Assembly: GCA_030694465.1 (NCBI GenBank)
Contig: JAUXYJ010000034.1
Coordinates: 44,387-108,386 of the forward strand
DNA from: Deltaproteobacteria bacterium
GTDB lineage: Bacteria > Myxococcota_A > Polyangia > Polyangiales > Ga0077539
Reading direction: 5' to 3'
DNA: 64,000 nt
Shown: positions 20,098 through 29,687 of the stretch, in pieces
Layout: each line of letters opens with the position of its first letter
How positions within the stretch are numbered: the stretch's first letter is position 1
Notes under the pieces: generated by a model
What the model was told of the DNA's origin: nothing
Database searches by the model: none
What the model saw: the letters and a program-made list of their open reading frames with translations, nothing else
Made by a program: the position numbers and the translations under genes

Positions 20098-21657
20098 TCA
20101 GTGTGCCGGGGCGAAATGCTCGACGTGCTCGCTGCCCGCGCGGATGTGCACGGTGACCGAGCGCGTGACCGAACCGGGGCCCGTCACGATGCGCAGGACA
20201 TGGCGCCCTGGCGCGAGCGGAAAATGACGCAATGGCAGCGTCCCTAAGAGCGTCCCGCCCTCGGAGACGGCCCCACCGGCGCGGCCTCCTTGGACGGTGA
20301 AATACCCCGCGTTGTGCGGGATCGCGCGGGTCTCAAGGGGCCGAGCGAACACCTGCAAGCCCGCGTCGAGGGCGGTCGCAAACGGGGCCTCGTAGCCCGT
20401 GGATCCGTCCGGCGCTACGAGCGGGATCACCGCGGTATTCACCGGCTCGGGGGTGATCACGCTGCCCTTGGGGAGCGAGTAGATGAGGTAGCCCGCGCCG
20501 CCGACCATTCCGACGATGAGGGTCAGCGTGAGGAGCGTGCCGAGGGCGCTCCAGACGTGCGAACCGAAGGACTTGTTGGAGCCCAGCCGAGGGGGCGCGA
20601 CCTGGCGTCCGGTCTGGTCTGCGCCGGGCGCGTGGGTCAGGTCTTCGTCGGGCATCGGCCCAAATCGGTCTTGTCCTCGCGCACGAATCGCGAGCTCACG
20701 CGACGCGATCCGATCTGAAAAATTCTGCTGCATCATCAGGGCCACGTCGTCGATCGTGGTCACCTCGCTGCCCACAGACATAAACTGCTCAAGCGCGCGG
20801 GCGACCTCGGCGCCGGTCTGAAACCGCATCGCAGGGTCCCGCGCCAAGAGCTTCATCACGATGGCCTCGAGCTCACGCGGATAGCCCGGGACGTGAAGCC
20901 CTGGCGGATCGAGGTTCTCGTGCAAAATCGCGTCGGTCGTGCCCTGGTCCGAGTCGCGCCGAAAGAGCCTGCGGCCCGAAGTGACCTCCCACAAGACCAC
21001 GCCGAGGGACCACAGATCCGAGCGCCGATCGACGCCCTCCCCGCGGAGCTGCTCGGGGGACATGTACGGTCGCTTGCCGGCCAATTCGCCGCTGCGATCG
21101 GTGCCGCCCGAGCTCAGGGCCACGCCAAAATCCACGACCTTCGCGACCCCGTCGTAGAGCACAAAAATGTTCTGCGGCGAGATGTCTCGGTGCACAACGT
21201 TCGCGGGTCTGCCGTCATCGAGCCTGAGCTCGTGCGCGGCGTGGAGCCCTCGCGCGGCGTCTGCGATAATCCGCGCGGCCACGCCCATCGAGAGGCCCGA
21301 GGACTGCTTGGTCACGCGCATGATGGTGTTGAGCGCCTCGCCGTGGAGGTACTCCATGGCAAGAAAATACGTGCCATTTTCCTCGCCAAAATCAAACACC
21401 GAGCAGACGTTCGGGTGCTCGATGCGCGCGGTGAGCTTGGCCTCGTCGAGAAACATTTTGACGAACGAGCGATCGACCGCGAGCTTGGGATCAATGGTCT
21501 TGAGGGCGACCCATTTGCGAAAGCCTCCCTGCGTCTCAAGCTGCGCGAGGTACACCGCGCCCATGCCGCCCTGCGCGACCTTAAAGCGAACGACGTAGCG
21601 TCCGAGTCTCCAGTCCTCTTGGATGAAGCTCGGGGGCATGGTGACAGAGCGGGTCAT
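20098..21657 (-). CDS. Pkn-type serine/threonine protein kinase, membrane-anchored
   Basis: Eukaryotic-like kinase domain at residues about 20-285: Gly loop VAQGGMGAVYLAQ, K53 (VALKTI), HRDISPQN with catalytic D158, DFG at 176-178, GKRPYMSPEQLRG. A Pro/Gly linker leads to a transmembrane helix near 370-395 (LLTLTLIVGMVGGAGYLIYS) and an extracytoplasmic C-terminal domain of about 120 residues resembling a PEGA-type beta module (LPLAPGRHVLRIV). The RD-type catalytic loop indicates an active kinase. Start ATG overlaps the upstream amidase stop (ATGA), so the two are co-translated. Confidence 0.92.
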   Translation of the reverse strand: MTRSVTMPPSFIQEDWRLGRYVVRFKVAQGGMGAVYLAQLETQGGFRKWVALKTIDPKLAVDRSFVKMFLDEAKLTARIEHPNVCSVFDFGEENGTYFLAMEYLHGEALNTIMRVTKQSSGLSMGVAARIIADAARGLHAAHELRLDDGRPANVVHRDISPQNIFVLYDGVAKVVDFGVALSSGGTDRSGELAGKRPYMSPEQLRGEGVDRRSDLWSLGVVLWEVTSGRRLFRRDSDQGTTDAILHENLDPPGLHVPGYPRELEAIVMKLLARDPAMRFQTGAEVARALEQFMSVGSEVTTIDDVALMMQQNFSDRIASRELAIRARGQDRFGPMPDEDLTHAPGADQTGRQVAPPRLGSNKSFGSHVWSALGTLLTLTLIVGMVGGAGYLIYSLPKGSVITPEPVNTAVIPLVAPDGSTGYEAPFATALDAGLQVFARPLETRAIPHNAGYFTVQGGRAGGAVSEGGTLLGTLPLRHFPLAPGRHVLRIVTGPGSVTRSVTVHIRAGSEHVEHFAPAH

Positions 21658-23069
21658 CGTGGCTGCGCGGGCATCCTACACGGGTCTGTCCATGGCAGCA
21701 GCGGTGTACCGAAGGACTCAAGAAGCGCGCGAGCGACCCGCAGCGTCGTGAGGTCCTCGCCTCGGTGTGCCAACAGCTGCACACCGACGGGCAACGGGTG
21801 CCCGTCCACCCGCACTGGGACGCTCGTGCCTGGGTGTCCGCTGACGTTAAACACAGCAGTGTACGCGCCGAGCTTGGCGGCCTCGCGAAACACGTGCTCG
21901 CCATCAAGTCCGTCGTACGCTCCGACCCTGGGTGGATCGATCGCCACGCAGGGACTTACCCACAGGTCGACACCTTCGAACCACTTGTCAATTCGCTGGG
22001 TAAACAACGCAAACGCGCGGTCCGCAGGTTCGCGCCCGAGGCGCTTCCCTTGTGTGCGCAGCCAGCGCGAAGAGGGCTGCAGCTTGGACTCAAACGGTAC
22101 GGCCATGTTGTTCGCTAAGAACGCAAAGATGGGCAAAAACTCATCGAGAGATCCCTCAAAAATGGGGCCCTCTGCGACGTCATGGCCCATGGCCTTGAGC
22201 GCATCGAGCACCTTGTGCATCGCGCGCTGCACCTCGGGCTGGGTCTCGATGAGCGGGTTGGCCATGGACCAACGCACACGCAGCTTTCGGGACTCGTGTT
22301 GACGAACCGCGCGCAAAAACCGGCCCTCGGGCGCGTGGTCCGAGCACAAGACATCCATCAGCGCGGCGGCGTCGTCGACCGAGCGCGCGTGGGGACCGAT
22401 CACCGAGAGCCCCAGAGGCTCCATGCGCGCGAAGGGATTGGGCAGCAGCCCACGCGAGGGCTTGTGTCCAACGAGCCCACAAAACGCTGCCGGAATGCGG
22501 ATGGACCCGCCCCCGTCGCTCGCCACCGCGAGAGGCATCAGGCCCGCTGCGACCGCTGCGCTCGAGCCCCCGGACGAGCCGCCGCTGTAGCGATCGAGGT
22601 CCCAAGGGTTGCGCGTGGGAGGGTGCAAATCCGTGTGAATCACTGGCAAAATAGCGAGCTCAGAGGTCGCGAGCTTTCCGGTGATCACCATGCCGGCTTG
22701 ACGGAGCGCGCGCGTGGTCTCGTCGTCGATGGGCGACCAGAGAAAGCGAAACGCACGAGATCCCACCCGGGTGAACATCCCGCGCACCATGTGCAGGTCC
22801 TTCATCGCGGTGGGCAATCCCCAGAGCGAACTCCGTGTTTCGTTAGGAAATTTGCTTCGATTCGCATCCAGTGCGTCTGCGTGTTTAAGCGCGCGTTTGG
22901 GCTCGTGTTGCACAAAGCACGACAGGGTCTCTCCGTGGGCTTCGATGCGCGTCAAGTAGCGCTCTGTGAGCGCGCGGACAGTGCACGCGCCCGAGCGCAA
23001 TTGCGCGGATTGGTCGAGTGCGCTCAGCGACAAAAGATCATCCATTGCGCGCGTGAGTGTGCGTTGCAT
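21654..23069 (-). CDS. amidase signature family enzyme
   Basis: Hydrolase of the amidase signature family with the Ser-cisSer-Lys triad visible: K90 (TAMKD), the Gly/Ser-rich GGSSGGSSAAVAAG at 163-176, and nucleophile S189 in DGGGSIRIPAAFCGLVG. 471 aa is normal. It resembles GatA and aliphatic/aryl amidases; without GatB/GatC neighbours a stand-alone amidase is more likely than tRNA amidotransferase. It is the first gene of a two-gene operon with the downstream kinase. Start may be ATG 23069 or 23045. Divergent from the alpha-amylase gene (32-bp gap), so promoters must lie within or very near coding DNA. Confidence 0.9.
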   Translation of the reverse strand: MQRTLTRAMDDLLSLSALDQSAQLRSGACTVRALTERYLTRIEAHGETLSCFVQHEPKRALKHADALDANRSKFPNETRSSLWGLPTAMKDLHMVRGMFTRVGSRAFRFLWSPIDDETTRALRQAGMVITGKLATSELAILPVIHTDLHPPTRNPWDLDRYSGGSSGGSSAAVAAGLMPLAVASDGGGSIRIPAAFCGLVGHKPSRGLLPNPFARMEPLGLSVIGPHARSVDDAAALMDVLCSDHAPEGRFLRAVRQHESRKLRVRWSMANPLIETQPEVQRAMHKVLDALKAMGHDVAEGPIFEGSLDEFLPIFAFLANNMAVPFESKLQPSSRWLRTQGKRLGREPADRAFALFTQRIDKWFEGVDLWVSPCVAIDPPRVGAYDGLDGEHVFREAAKLGAYTAVFNVSGHPGTSVPVRVDGHPLPVGVQLLAHRGEDLTTLRVARALLESFGTPLLPWTDPCRMPAQPR

Positions 23070-23101
23070 TCGAGCGCGCGTCGCCTGGGTATGAAATACT
23101 C

Positions 23102-25384
23102 ATGCACACTTTGGCTACACAACGGACCCTGGTTGGGCTCACGCTCGCGGTGCTTTCGGGCTGTTCTCCACGTAGTTTGCTCAGCGACGCGAGCACGGAC
23201 GCGCGCACCGACGCGAGCGTTGACAGCGAGCGCCCGCCTGCATCGCTGCGATGCCCTACGGTGTTTCGCTATGTGCCCCCCGCGGGTCGCGCGGTGTCAC
23301 GCGTGGAGGTCAGCGGCGAGTTTAACAGCTGGACGCAACCTGGCATCCCGCTCACCGCGGATGGCATGGGAGGCTTCGCCGCGACAGTGCCAATTCCCGT
23401 GGGATTTCACGGGTATAAGCTCATTGTCGATGGCACCTGGGAGCTCGACCTTGGCGGCGCGCGGCGCAAGTACGTCGATGGAACCGAGAACTCGGGCGTG
23501 CTCGTGGCCGACTGCCGCAGCCCCACGTTTGCCGTGGTGCGATCGACCCCCACGCGGCCTGCTCCACCGACGTCGCCCACCGTGGGGACCGGGCGCTACG
23601 AAGCCGAAGTACGCTTTGTCCCTGGCGTCGAGCGCGCCGCGTTAGATCCCGCGAGCGTGCGCGTGAGCCTCCGCCGCGACGGGATGTCACGCAACGTCGA
23701 CGGCGTGACCGTGGACGCGACCAGCAACACCCTGCGCATCGCAGTGGGCGCCCTCGCCGACGGAAAATACACCGCCCTTGTCGAGGCCCGCGACGCGACC
23801 GGGCGCGCGGCCGAGCCCATGCGCTTGCCCTTCTGGGTCGAGGCCGAGCCCTTCTCGTGGCAGGGCGCGACGATCTACATGGCGATGATCGATCGCTTCG
23901 CAAACGGGGACCGAAGCAACGACGCGCGCCCAACCAGCGGCGTCGATCCACGTGTAGATTACCAGGGTGGAGACTTTCAGGGGCTCCAAGCGCGCATCGC
24001 GGATGGGACGCTCGATCGCCTAGGGGTCCGGGCCATCTGGCTCGCTCCGGTCAACCGCAACGCCGAGGGTGCGTTTCTCGCGTCCGATGGGCAGCACCGG
24101 GTCATGGGCTACCACGGCTACTGGCCCACACGTGCCCGCGAGGTCGATCCACGGTTGGGTGGGGCCGAGGCCCTGCGCGCGATGATCGCCGAGGCACACA
24201 GGCACGGGATCCGCGTGCTGCAAGACTTTGTGGTCAACCACGTGCATCGCGATCACGAGTATTTTCGCACGCATCCCGAGTGGTTTCGCACCGGCTGCGT
24301 GTGCGGGACCAACAACTGCGACTGGACGGCCAACCGCCTCGAATGCTTGTTTACCGACTACCTCCCGGACGTCAACTGGACCGTCCCTGAGCTGTCTCTG
24401 CGTCTGGCCGACGACGCCGCGTTCTGGGTCGACGAGTTTGACTTCGACGGCCTGCGCGTCGACGCGGTCAAGCACGTCGAAGACATCGCGGTGCTTAATC
24501 TTCGCGCGACCCTGCACGAGCGCTTTGAAAACACAGGCTTGCGCGTGTTTCTCACCGGCGAGACCGCGATGGGCTGGAGCGACTGTGGCGTCGGGTGCAA
24601 CCGCGAGCAGTACGACACCATCAGCCGGTACATGGGCCCCCTTGCGCTCGATGGCCAGGCCGATTTTGTGCTCTATCACGCGGTGCCCTATCGCGCGTTT
24701 TCGAGCGACCAAATGGGCATGATCCACGTGGACTACTGGACCCAGCAGAGCCAGCAGCAGTACCCCGCCGGGGGGATCATGACGCCGTACATTGGCAGTC
24801 ATGATACCGCGCGATTTGCCACACTTGCTGCGTACCGAGGCCAAGGCCCTGGCCTCGATCCGTCGATCCCTGGCAACCAGTGGGACAACATCGCGACGGT
24901 GCAGACCGACCCCAATGTGTACCAACGCCATCGCTTGGCGATGAGCTGGGTGTTGACCATCCCGGGTGCGCCGTTGGTGTACTACGGCGACGAGTACGCG
25001 GCGTGGGGAGGCGGGGACCCTAACAACCGCACCCTGTGGCGCGACGAGAGCATGCTGTCGACCGCGGAGCGCGCCATGTTGACCCACGTGCGAGCGCTCG
25101 GCAGCGCGCGGAGAGAGCTCGTGGCGATGCGCGAGGGGGAGTATGTCTCACTGGGAGCGACCGAAGAGACCCTGGTATTTGGCAGGCGAACGCGCACACA
25201 GGGCGCTGTGGTTGCGCTCTCGAAAGCGAACACTCCGCGCATGGTCACCGTGAGCGTGAGCGCGCTCGGGCTGAGCGAAGGGAGCACGCTGCGCGACCGC
25301 CTCGGTGGGCCCTCGGTGGTGGTGCGTGGGGGCTCGGTGAGCGTGAGCATTCCGTCGTGGGGCGCGGTGATCTTGGCGCCGTAG
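23102..25384 (+). CDS. GH13 alpha-amylase family lipoprotein with N-terminal starch-binding-like domain
   Basis: Secreted glycoside hydrolase. Lipoprotein signal (LAVLSGCS), then a CBM20/48-like domain (EVSGEFNSWTQPGIPL, FHGYKLIVDGTWELD), a second beta module, and a GH13 TIM barrel from about residue 255 (IYMAMIDRFANGD). Catalytic residues are all present: D454 in GLRVDAVKH, E487 in FLTGETAMG and D568 in GSHDTARF. A Cys-rich insertion (CVCGTNNCDW) sits in domain B. C-terminal beta domain completes the enzyme. Likely degrades alpha-1,4-glucans at the cell surface. ATG 23102 chosen because it starts the signal peptide. Confidence 0.93.
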   Translation: MHTLATQRTLVGLTLAVLSGCSPRSLLSDASTDARTDASVDSERPPASLRCPTVFRYVPPAGRAVSRVEVSGEFNSWTQPGIPLTADGMGGFAATVPIPVGFHGYKLIVDGTWELDLGGARRKYVDGTENSGVLVADCRSPTFAVVRSTPTRPAPPTSPTVGTGRYEAEVRFVPGVERAALDPASVRVSLRRDGMSRNVDGVTVDATSNTLRIAVGALADGKYTALVEARDATGRAAEPMRLPFWVEAEPFSWQGATIYMAMIDRFANGDRSNDARPTSGVDPRVDYQGGDFQGLQARIADGTLDRLGVRAIWLAPVNRNAEGAFLASDGQHRVMGYHGYWPTRAREVDPRLGGAEALRAMIAEAHRHGIRVLQDFVVNHVHRDHEYFRTHPEWFRTGCVCGTNNCDWTANRLECLFTDYLPDVNWTVPELSLRLADDAAFWVDEFDFDGLRVDAVKHVEDIAVLNLRATLHERFENTGLRVFLTGETAMGWSDCGVGCNREQYDTISRYMGPLALDGQADFVLYHAVPYRAFSSDQMGMIHVDYWTQQSQQQYPAGGIMTPYIGSHDTARFATLAAYRGQGPGLDPSIPGNQWDNIATVQTDPNVYQRHRLAMSWVLTIPGAPLVYYGDEYAAWGGGDPNNRTLWRDESMLSTAERAMLTHVRALGSARRELVAMREGEYVSLGATEETLVFGRRTRTQGAVVALSKANTPRMVTVSVSALGLSEGSTLRDRLGGPSVVVRGGSVSVSIPSWGAVILAP

Positions 25385-25396
25385 GGTGCTGTGAAT

Positions 25397-26569
25397 TTAC
25401 AGCGAGAGGCTGGCCTCGAGCGCGGTGGCGCTGCGCTGTGGGATCACAGTGTGCAGGGGCACAGCACCAAGCTCGGACGCGATAAAATCGGCCACCCGCG
25501 CGAGCTCTTCTTCGATCGCCCGGGCCGCTTCGGCGGGGACATTGGCGGTCATCCAGCGCGCGTGTCCCCGGCGTGCGCCCTCGTCGTAGGACCATCCACC
25601 GAGGATTTGCCCACGAAAAATCGCAGTAGCGCCCACGCCGTGTTGCTTTGAGACGAGCAACTTGGCGACGGTGGGGCCTGCGAGATGCTGCAGGTGAATG
25701 TCCGTCAGCGGGTCGCGCACAGGCAAGATCCTCGCGGGCAAATCCATGGCCTCGGGGGCGACAAAATCGTGTGGAACCCAGCACGGATCCGCGATCCCTT
25801 GCACGATCACTTCGCGCGCGTTGAGGGCCTCGAACGCGGCCTTGGCTCTCCCGACCGCGAGCCCAAACGCGTTGGCAAAGAGCTTGATGGGCGCGGGGCC
25901 AAACGCTTGTAGCCAGCGCGAGGCCACGTGGCTCACGGCTTCGGCGGCGGTGGGTGTCGTGCGTGGCATCGGGTCGATTTGCCAACGCGTCGTGGGGTCA
26001 TCTGCGCGTGAGGACGGAGGGACGCGCATCACTTCGCCGACGGACCAGAGCTGGCGCAAGACGAGCGCGCCGACGGTGGCGGTGCCATTGCGTTTTCCGG
26101 CGTCGCCGAGCGAGCGTTTTGCGACGGCGGGCAGGCGCGCACGCAGCGAATCAACGCTCTGTGGCACGCTCAAGCTCGCCCGCAGCGCCTCTCGTGTCTG
26201 ATCTAATTCGCCCGCCGTCAACGGAACACTCGCCGCGATACGCGCCTCACGCGACGCCAAATCTGCCACGGCGAACGCGCGCAACAGGGGCGCCTCAAAC
26301 GCCGAGGTCAGCCACGTGAGCCCACGCGGCCCGGGGACAATCACCAGCGAGTGATCATGGCAGAGCGCCTGATCGAGCGTCGCGCGGCTCTCGATCGCGC
26401 GCCTGGCAAAGAGCGCGAGGGGCGCGGACACGAGCGTCGAGAGGGGGATCCATCCGATCCGCGAGACCACCTCGGTGAGCGCACGCTCAGCGGGCGCCGT
26501 GTCGGTCAAGAGTTGTCGTTGCCACCAGTGGGTCTGCGCCTGTGCGAGCGTGAGAATTTGAAGGGACAT
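25397..26569 (-). CDS. winged-helix DNA-binding domain protein, YcaQ/AlkX-like
   Basis: Begins LQILTLAQAQTHWWQRQLL, the characteristic start of HTH_42 (DUF1006/YcaQ-like) proteins, and continues with the expected central WSVGEVMRVP block and a C-terminal module ending around GQILGGWSYDEG. Some members of this superfamily are DNA glycosylases acting on crosslinks; the catalytic QxQ-type motif of YcaQ is not evident here, so enzymatic activity is uncertain. ATG 26569 matches the family start; 13 extra upstream codons are possible. Convergent with the amylase gene; a short GCTGT/ACAGC hairpin (25388-25403) overlaps the 3' ends. Confidence 0.7.
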   Translation of the reverse strand: MSLQILTLAQAQTHWWQRQLLTDTAPAERALTEVVSRIGWIPLSTLVSAPLALFARRAIESRATLDQALCHDHSLVIVPGPRGLTWLTSAFEAPLLRAFAVADLASREARIAASVPLTAGELDQTREALRASLSVPQSVDSLRARLPAVAKRSLGDAGKRNGTATVGALVLRQLWSVGEVMRVPPSSRADDPTTRWQIDPMPRTTPTAAEAVSHVASRWLQAFGPAPIKLFANAFGLAVGRAKAAFEALNAREVIVQGIADPCWVPHDFVAPEAMDLPARILPVRDPLTDIHLQHLAGPTVAKLLVSKQHGVGATAIFRGQILGGWSYDEGARRGHARWMTANVPAEAARAIEEELARVADFIASELGAVPLHTVIPQRSATALEASLSL

Positions 26570-26649
26570 GCTTACCAACAAGGGTACGACGCAATCTCTG
26601 CGACGCAACGACTCCCCCTGGTGCGCGCAATCATTGCGACCAGCGCGCG

Positions 26650-28200
26650 CTAGGGGCTTGGCGCATTCGCAGTTCTCAGCAGCGCTGTCGCGTCACCCGC
26701 GCGGACGAGGGTGAGCAACGCGCGGTAAGACAGCACGCCCACCGCGAACAGATGCGCACAGCCATAGTGCGTAGTCCCGCCGCCCGAATAGATCACCAAG
26801 GGGACGAGCGACAACGGTGTAGACAGCAGCAAGAGCATCGCGTCGAGGCGTCTTCGTCGCGCGATGGCCCAGGCGAAAGCTGCGACCCACAGCGCACCGA
26901 GCCACGCTGAGTCGAGCGCGATCCGCTTGTTGGCCCACGCGAGCGTGGCCGGCGTTGTGTCGGTCAGAATGCGCTGCGTGCGCTTGGCGAGGATCGTGAA
27001 ATACCAGCCAGGAGCCTCGCGAATGTGCGCGAGCGTGACGTCCCGGATGGCCGCGTGGTAGCCGGGCGCTTCAAAAAAGTACAACGGGTAGACCCCGTCG
27101 CCGTCGTACGAGATCCGTTGGAGCCAGTCGGTCGAGGTCAGCCCACGTGGGAGGTCCGATCGCAGTCGCATGGCGCCAAAGGCCGCGGTGTAGGCCGCGG
27201 TGTCGTTCCATTGGTGGCCATAGCGCGTGTCGAAGTCGCCGAGGCCACACCACACGGGGTGCCAAAATTCGTGATAGGGCTCGACGGGGCCGAGGTAAGG
27301 CGTGCCCCCGTGCTGCGCCACGAGGAGATTCACGGTCTCGACTTGGCGAGTAAAAAGCCTCGAATAATAGCTCCCCGCGAGCGAGAAGCTCGCGAACATC
27401 AGGGCGAGCATCGCGACACGTTTGCGCCACGAGAGCGCGGGCGCGACAAGGTAGATCACGGCGATGGCGACCAACATCGAGGCGGTCTCCGAGCGCACGG
27501 TGCGTGCGGTCGCGAAGAACAAGCCCGTGGTCAACGCGAGGGCCCAGGGGACCTTGCTGCGCGGCGCAAAGGGATGCAGCAGCGGGAGCGAGAGCGCGCC
27601 CGCGAAGAGCATGGACGTGATGGCCCACCCAAAGACATTGTCCTGTGAATACACAGCAAAAATCTGAAAAGGGTTCGACCCAATCAGCGCGACAAGCATG
27701 CCGCCAAGGAGCGGTCTGCGGAGCCACCACAGCGCGAAGAAGAAGGCCTGCAGCGCAAGGATAAATCCCGCAGCGCTCGATTGCAGGAGCACGGGGTGCA
27801 GCGAGTCTCCACGCAGCCATGAGTCAAACAGGTAGAGATACACCCGGCCGCGATCCCCGGACCGAAACGTGAGCCCAATGTCCAGCCGCAGTGACTCGGG
27901 GTGCTCGCGCAAGAGCCGCTCAGCCTCGGCGCGAGTGTCTTCACGAATCCGCGCGTGGCTCACGAGCGGGTAGAGCCCTAAGTGCCTTAAATAAAAGGTA
28001 AAATCGCGCTCGTGGTGCACCCCTGCGGAGGCGTGGACGCGCCACGAGTCGTCGTTGCGGCGCGAGCTCAAACCGACGCTGAGCTGCCACACGGTGATGA
28101 ACAGCACCGCGATCATGAGCGTGCTGCGGCTGCGGGGTCCGAGCCCTTCGCGCGCGATCGCTTGGGCCATTCGCGCGGGCAACTTCAACGAGGGAGTCAC
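26650..28200 (-). CDS. polytopic membrane protein, GT-C glycosyltransferase-like
   Basis: 516 aa with about ten hydrophobic helices. After the first span is a loop with SSRRNDDSW, the kind of acidic pair GT-C lipid-linked-sugar glycosyltransferases carry in loop 1, then a long loop with YLRHLGLYPLVSHARIRED. C-terminal helices are followed by a short tail. No family signature beyond this; annotation as glycosyltransferase is inference from topology. Divergent from the F5/8C-like protein gene at 28280. Confidence 0.55.
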   Translation of the reverse strand: MTPSLKLPARMAQAIAREGLGPRSRSTLMIAVLFITVWQLSVGLSSRRNDDSWRVHASAGVHHERDFTFYLRHLGLYPLVSHARIREDTRAEAERLLREHPESLRLDIGLTFRSGDRGRVYLYLFDSWLRGDSLHPVLLQSSAAGFILALQAFFFALWWLRRPLLGGMLVALIGSNPFQIFAVYSQDNVFGWAITSMLFAGALSLPLLHPFAPRSKVPWALALTTGLFFATARTVRSETASMLVAIAVIYLVAPALSWRKRVAMLALMFASFSLAGSYYSRLFTRQVETVNLLVAQHGGTPYLGPVEPYHEFWHPVWCGLGDFDTRYGHQWNDTAAYTAAFGAMRLRSDLPRGLTSTDWLQRISYDGDGVYPLYFFEAPGYHAAIRDVTLAHIREAPGWYFTILAKRTQRILTDTTPATLAWANKRIALDSAWLGALWVAAFAWAIARRRRLDAMLLLLSTPLSLVPLVIYSGGGTTHYGCAHLFAVGVLSYRALLTLVRAGDATALLRTANAPSP

Positions 28201-28279
28201 AAGGATTCGCGCAAGTTCTCACAACCGCTCACGGGCGCAAGCGCTGGACGCATGAGGCCCGTTAGAGTAGCCCACCGAC

Positions 28280-29164
28280 ATGACCGAGGACGGCGTGAGC
28301 AAGGCGCCTGATGACCGCGCAATGGTCACAAAACGTGGATGGATCCCCGCGATCCGTGAGTGGTTCTTGTTGCAACGTGCGCAGGATCTGCAGGCGGGCT
28401 GGAGCGAAACCGAGCGCGTCGCGGTCGCCGCCCGCGTCGAGACCCTGGACGCGCAGTGGCGCGCAGTCCAGACGCTCTATCTGAGCCGGCAACATGCCGC
28501 AGCGCTCACGCTCTGGTCGTCCCTGCAGTCGACGTTTACCGAGCTCGCCGCGAGCCTCCCCGCGCTTGCGCCCATTGCCACGGTCGCCACGGGCGAGGCA
28601 CCCGTCACCAAGCGCGAGCTGGGCGCCGCGCTCAGCGCTCTTCGCCCGCAAATCGCTGCGCTGCGTGTGGTCGCACTCCCCGCAAAATCCCTCGCGCGGC
28701 TGCGTGTGTCACGTGTGGGCTCTGCGCTCCTCGCCGCGGTGATGGTGCTCGGGTTGCTGACGCAGGGGCTCCGCCCGGACCGGCTGCGAGTGACCGTGTT
28801 TACCTCGCTGTCGCCAGAGTTCGCTGGCGAATTTGCTGTAGATCGTGATCCACGGACGCAGTGGCTCGGGCCCGATCACCTGCCCGGTTGGCTGCAGATT
28901 AACTTCGCGCGAAGACGGGTCCACGTCTTGCGATTGCTCAACGTACAAGGCCGCTCAGACCGCGGCACCGGGCGCGTCCGCATGGATCTCTTTGTCGACG
29001 GACGCGTGGTGCACACCGAGCACGCAGACCTGCAGCCGATGGTGGCCAACCCTCAGCCCATGCGCATCCCCATGTTGTACACACAGCCCATCGACGGGAT
29101 CCGCATCAGCATCGAGACGTTTGTCGGTCTGGGCGCAGGCCTCGCCGAGGTCGAAATCGATTGA
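28280..29164 (+). CDS. single-pass membrane protein with discoidin (F5/8 type C)-like domain
   Basis: A helical cytoplasmic region of about 150 residues is followed by one transmembrane helix (VGSALLAAVMVLGLLTQGL, about 154-172) and an external domain of about 120 residues with the galactose-binding-like pattern: FAVDRDPRTQWLG, GWLQINFARRRVHVLRLL, and a closing GIRISIETFVG. The D-x-x-T-x-W and W-x-x-I-x-F features are typical of F5/8C/discoidin domains. 294 aa. Could tether the cell to glycans; the cytoplasmic part is unrecognised. Confidence 0.65.
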   Translation: MTEDGVSKAPDDRAMVTKRGWIPAIREWFLLQRAQDLQAGWSETERVAVAARVETLDAQWRAVQTLYLSRQHAAALTLWSSLQSTFTELAASLPALAPIATVATGEAPVTKRELGAALSALRPQIAALRVVALPAKSLARLRVSRVGSALLAAVMVLGLLTQGLRPDRLRVTVFTSLSPEFAGEFAVDRDPRTQWLGPDHLPGWLQINFARRRVHVLRLLNVQGRSDRGTGRVRMDLFVDGRVVHTEHADLQPMVANPQPMRIPMLYTQPIDGIRISIETFVGLGAGLAEVEID

Positions 29165-29369
29165 GCGGCATCGCTCTCCCAGGGCCAAGACTGAATGCGC
29201 GCAATCGTCGCTACGTTGGGAGGCTCTGGAGCAGAGCGCGCGTACCATGGCCCCACACTCCCGTTTTGCGCGAGGGCGTACACGGGACAGTGTTTTGCAA
29301 AAACCACGCGAGAGCCGCACAATGACTCATCGCGTTTTCATCACAGACCACAGGAGGCTTGATCCCCTA

Positions 29370-29597
29370 ATGACTCACTCAATTTGGACACGTTTGGCGC
29401 TGGGGGCTGCGGGCCTCTTGGCTCTCGGTGGATGTTTCGTTCGCACGCAGCCGGGCTACTACTCGCAGCAGCCCAACACCGTGTACGTTCAGCAGCAGCC
29501 CCGCGTGGTGTACACGCGGCCCGTGTACGTGAACCGGCCCGTGTATGTGACTCGCCCGGTCGCGCAGCCGGTCCGCACAGTGGTCGTCTACCGCTGA
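29370..29597 (+). CDS. small Tyr/Val/Pro-rich lipoprotein
   Basis: 75 aa with a clear lipoprotein signal (LALGAAGLLALGGC) and a mature part made of Gln-rich and then V-Y-x-R-P repeats (RPVYVNRPVYVTRPV). An AGGAGG lies about 12 bases before ATG 29370. Low-complexity lipoproteins of this sort are usually structural or of unknown role. Stands alone between the F5/8C-like gene and the helicase. Confidence 0.7.
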   Translation: MTHSIWTRLALGAAGLLALGGCFVRTQPGYYSQQPNTVYVQQQPRVVYTRPVYVNRPVYVTRPVAQPVRTVVVYR

Positions 29598-29687
29598 GCG
29601 AATCACAGCACAGAATGGCGTTGACATAGTCTGTCACATCCCCGCTGCCAACGCTGTACAGACAGTGCACACTGCGGGCGAGAAGCC

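Noticed and set aside
22182..23645. Plus-strand frame antisense to the amidase
   Set aside because: No domain; the amidase triad on the other strand is unambiguous.
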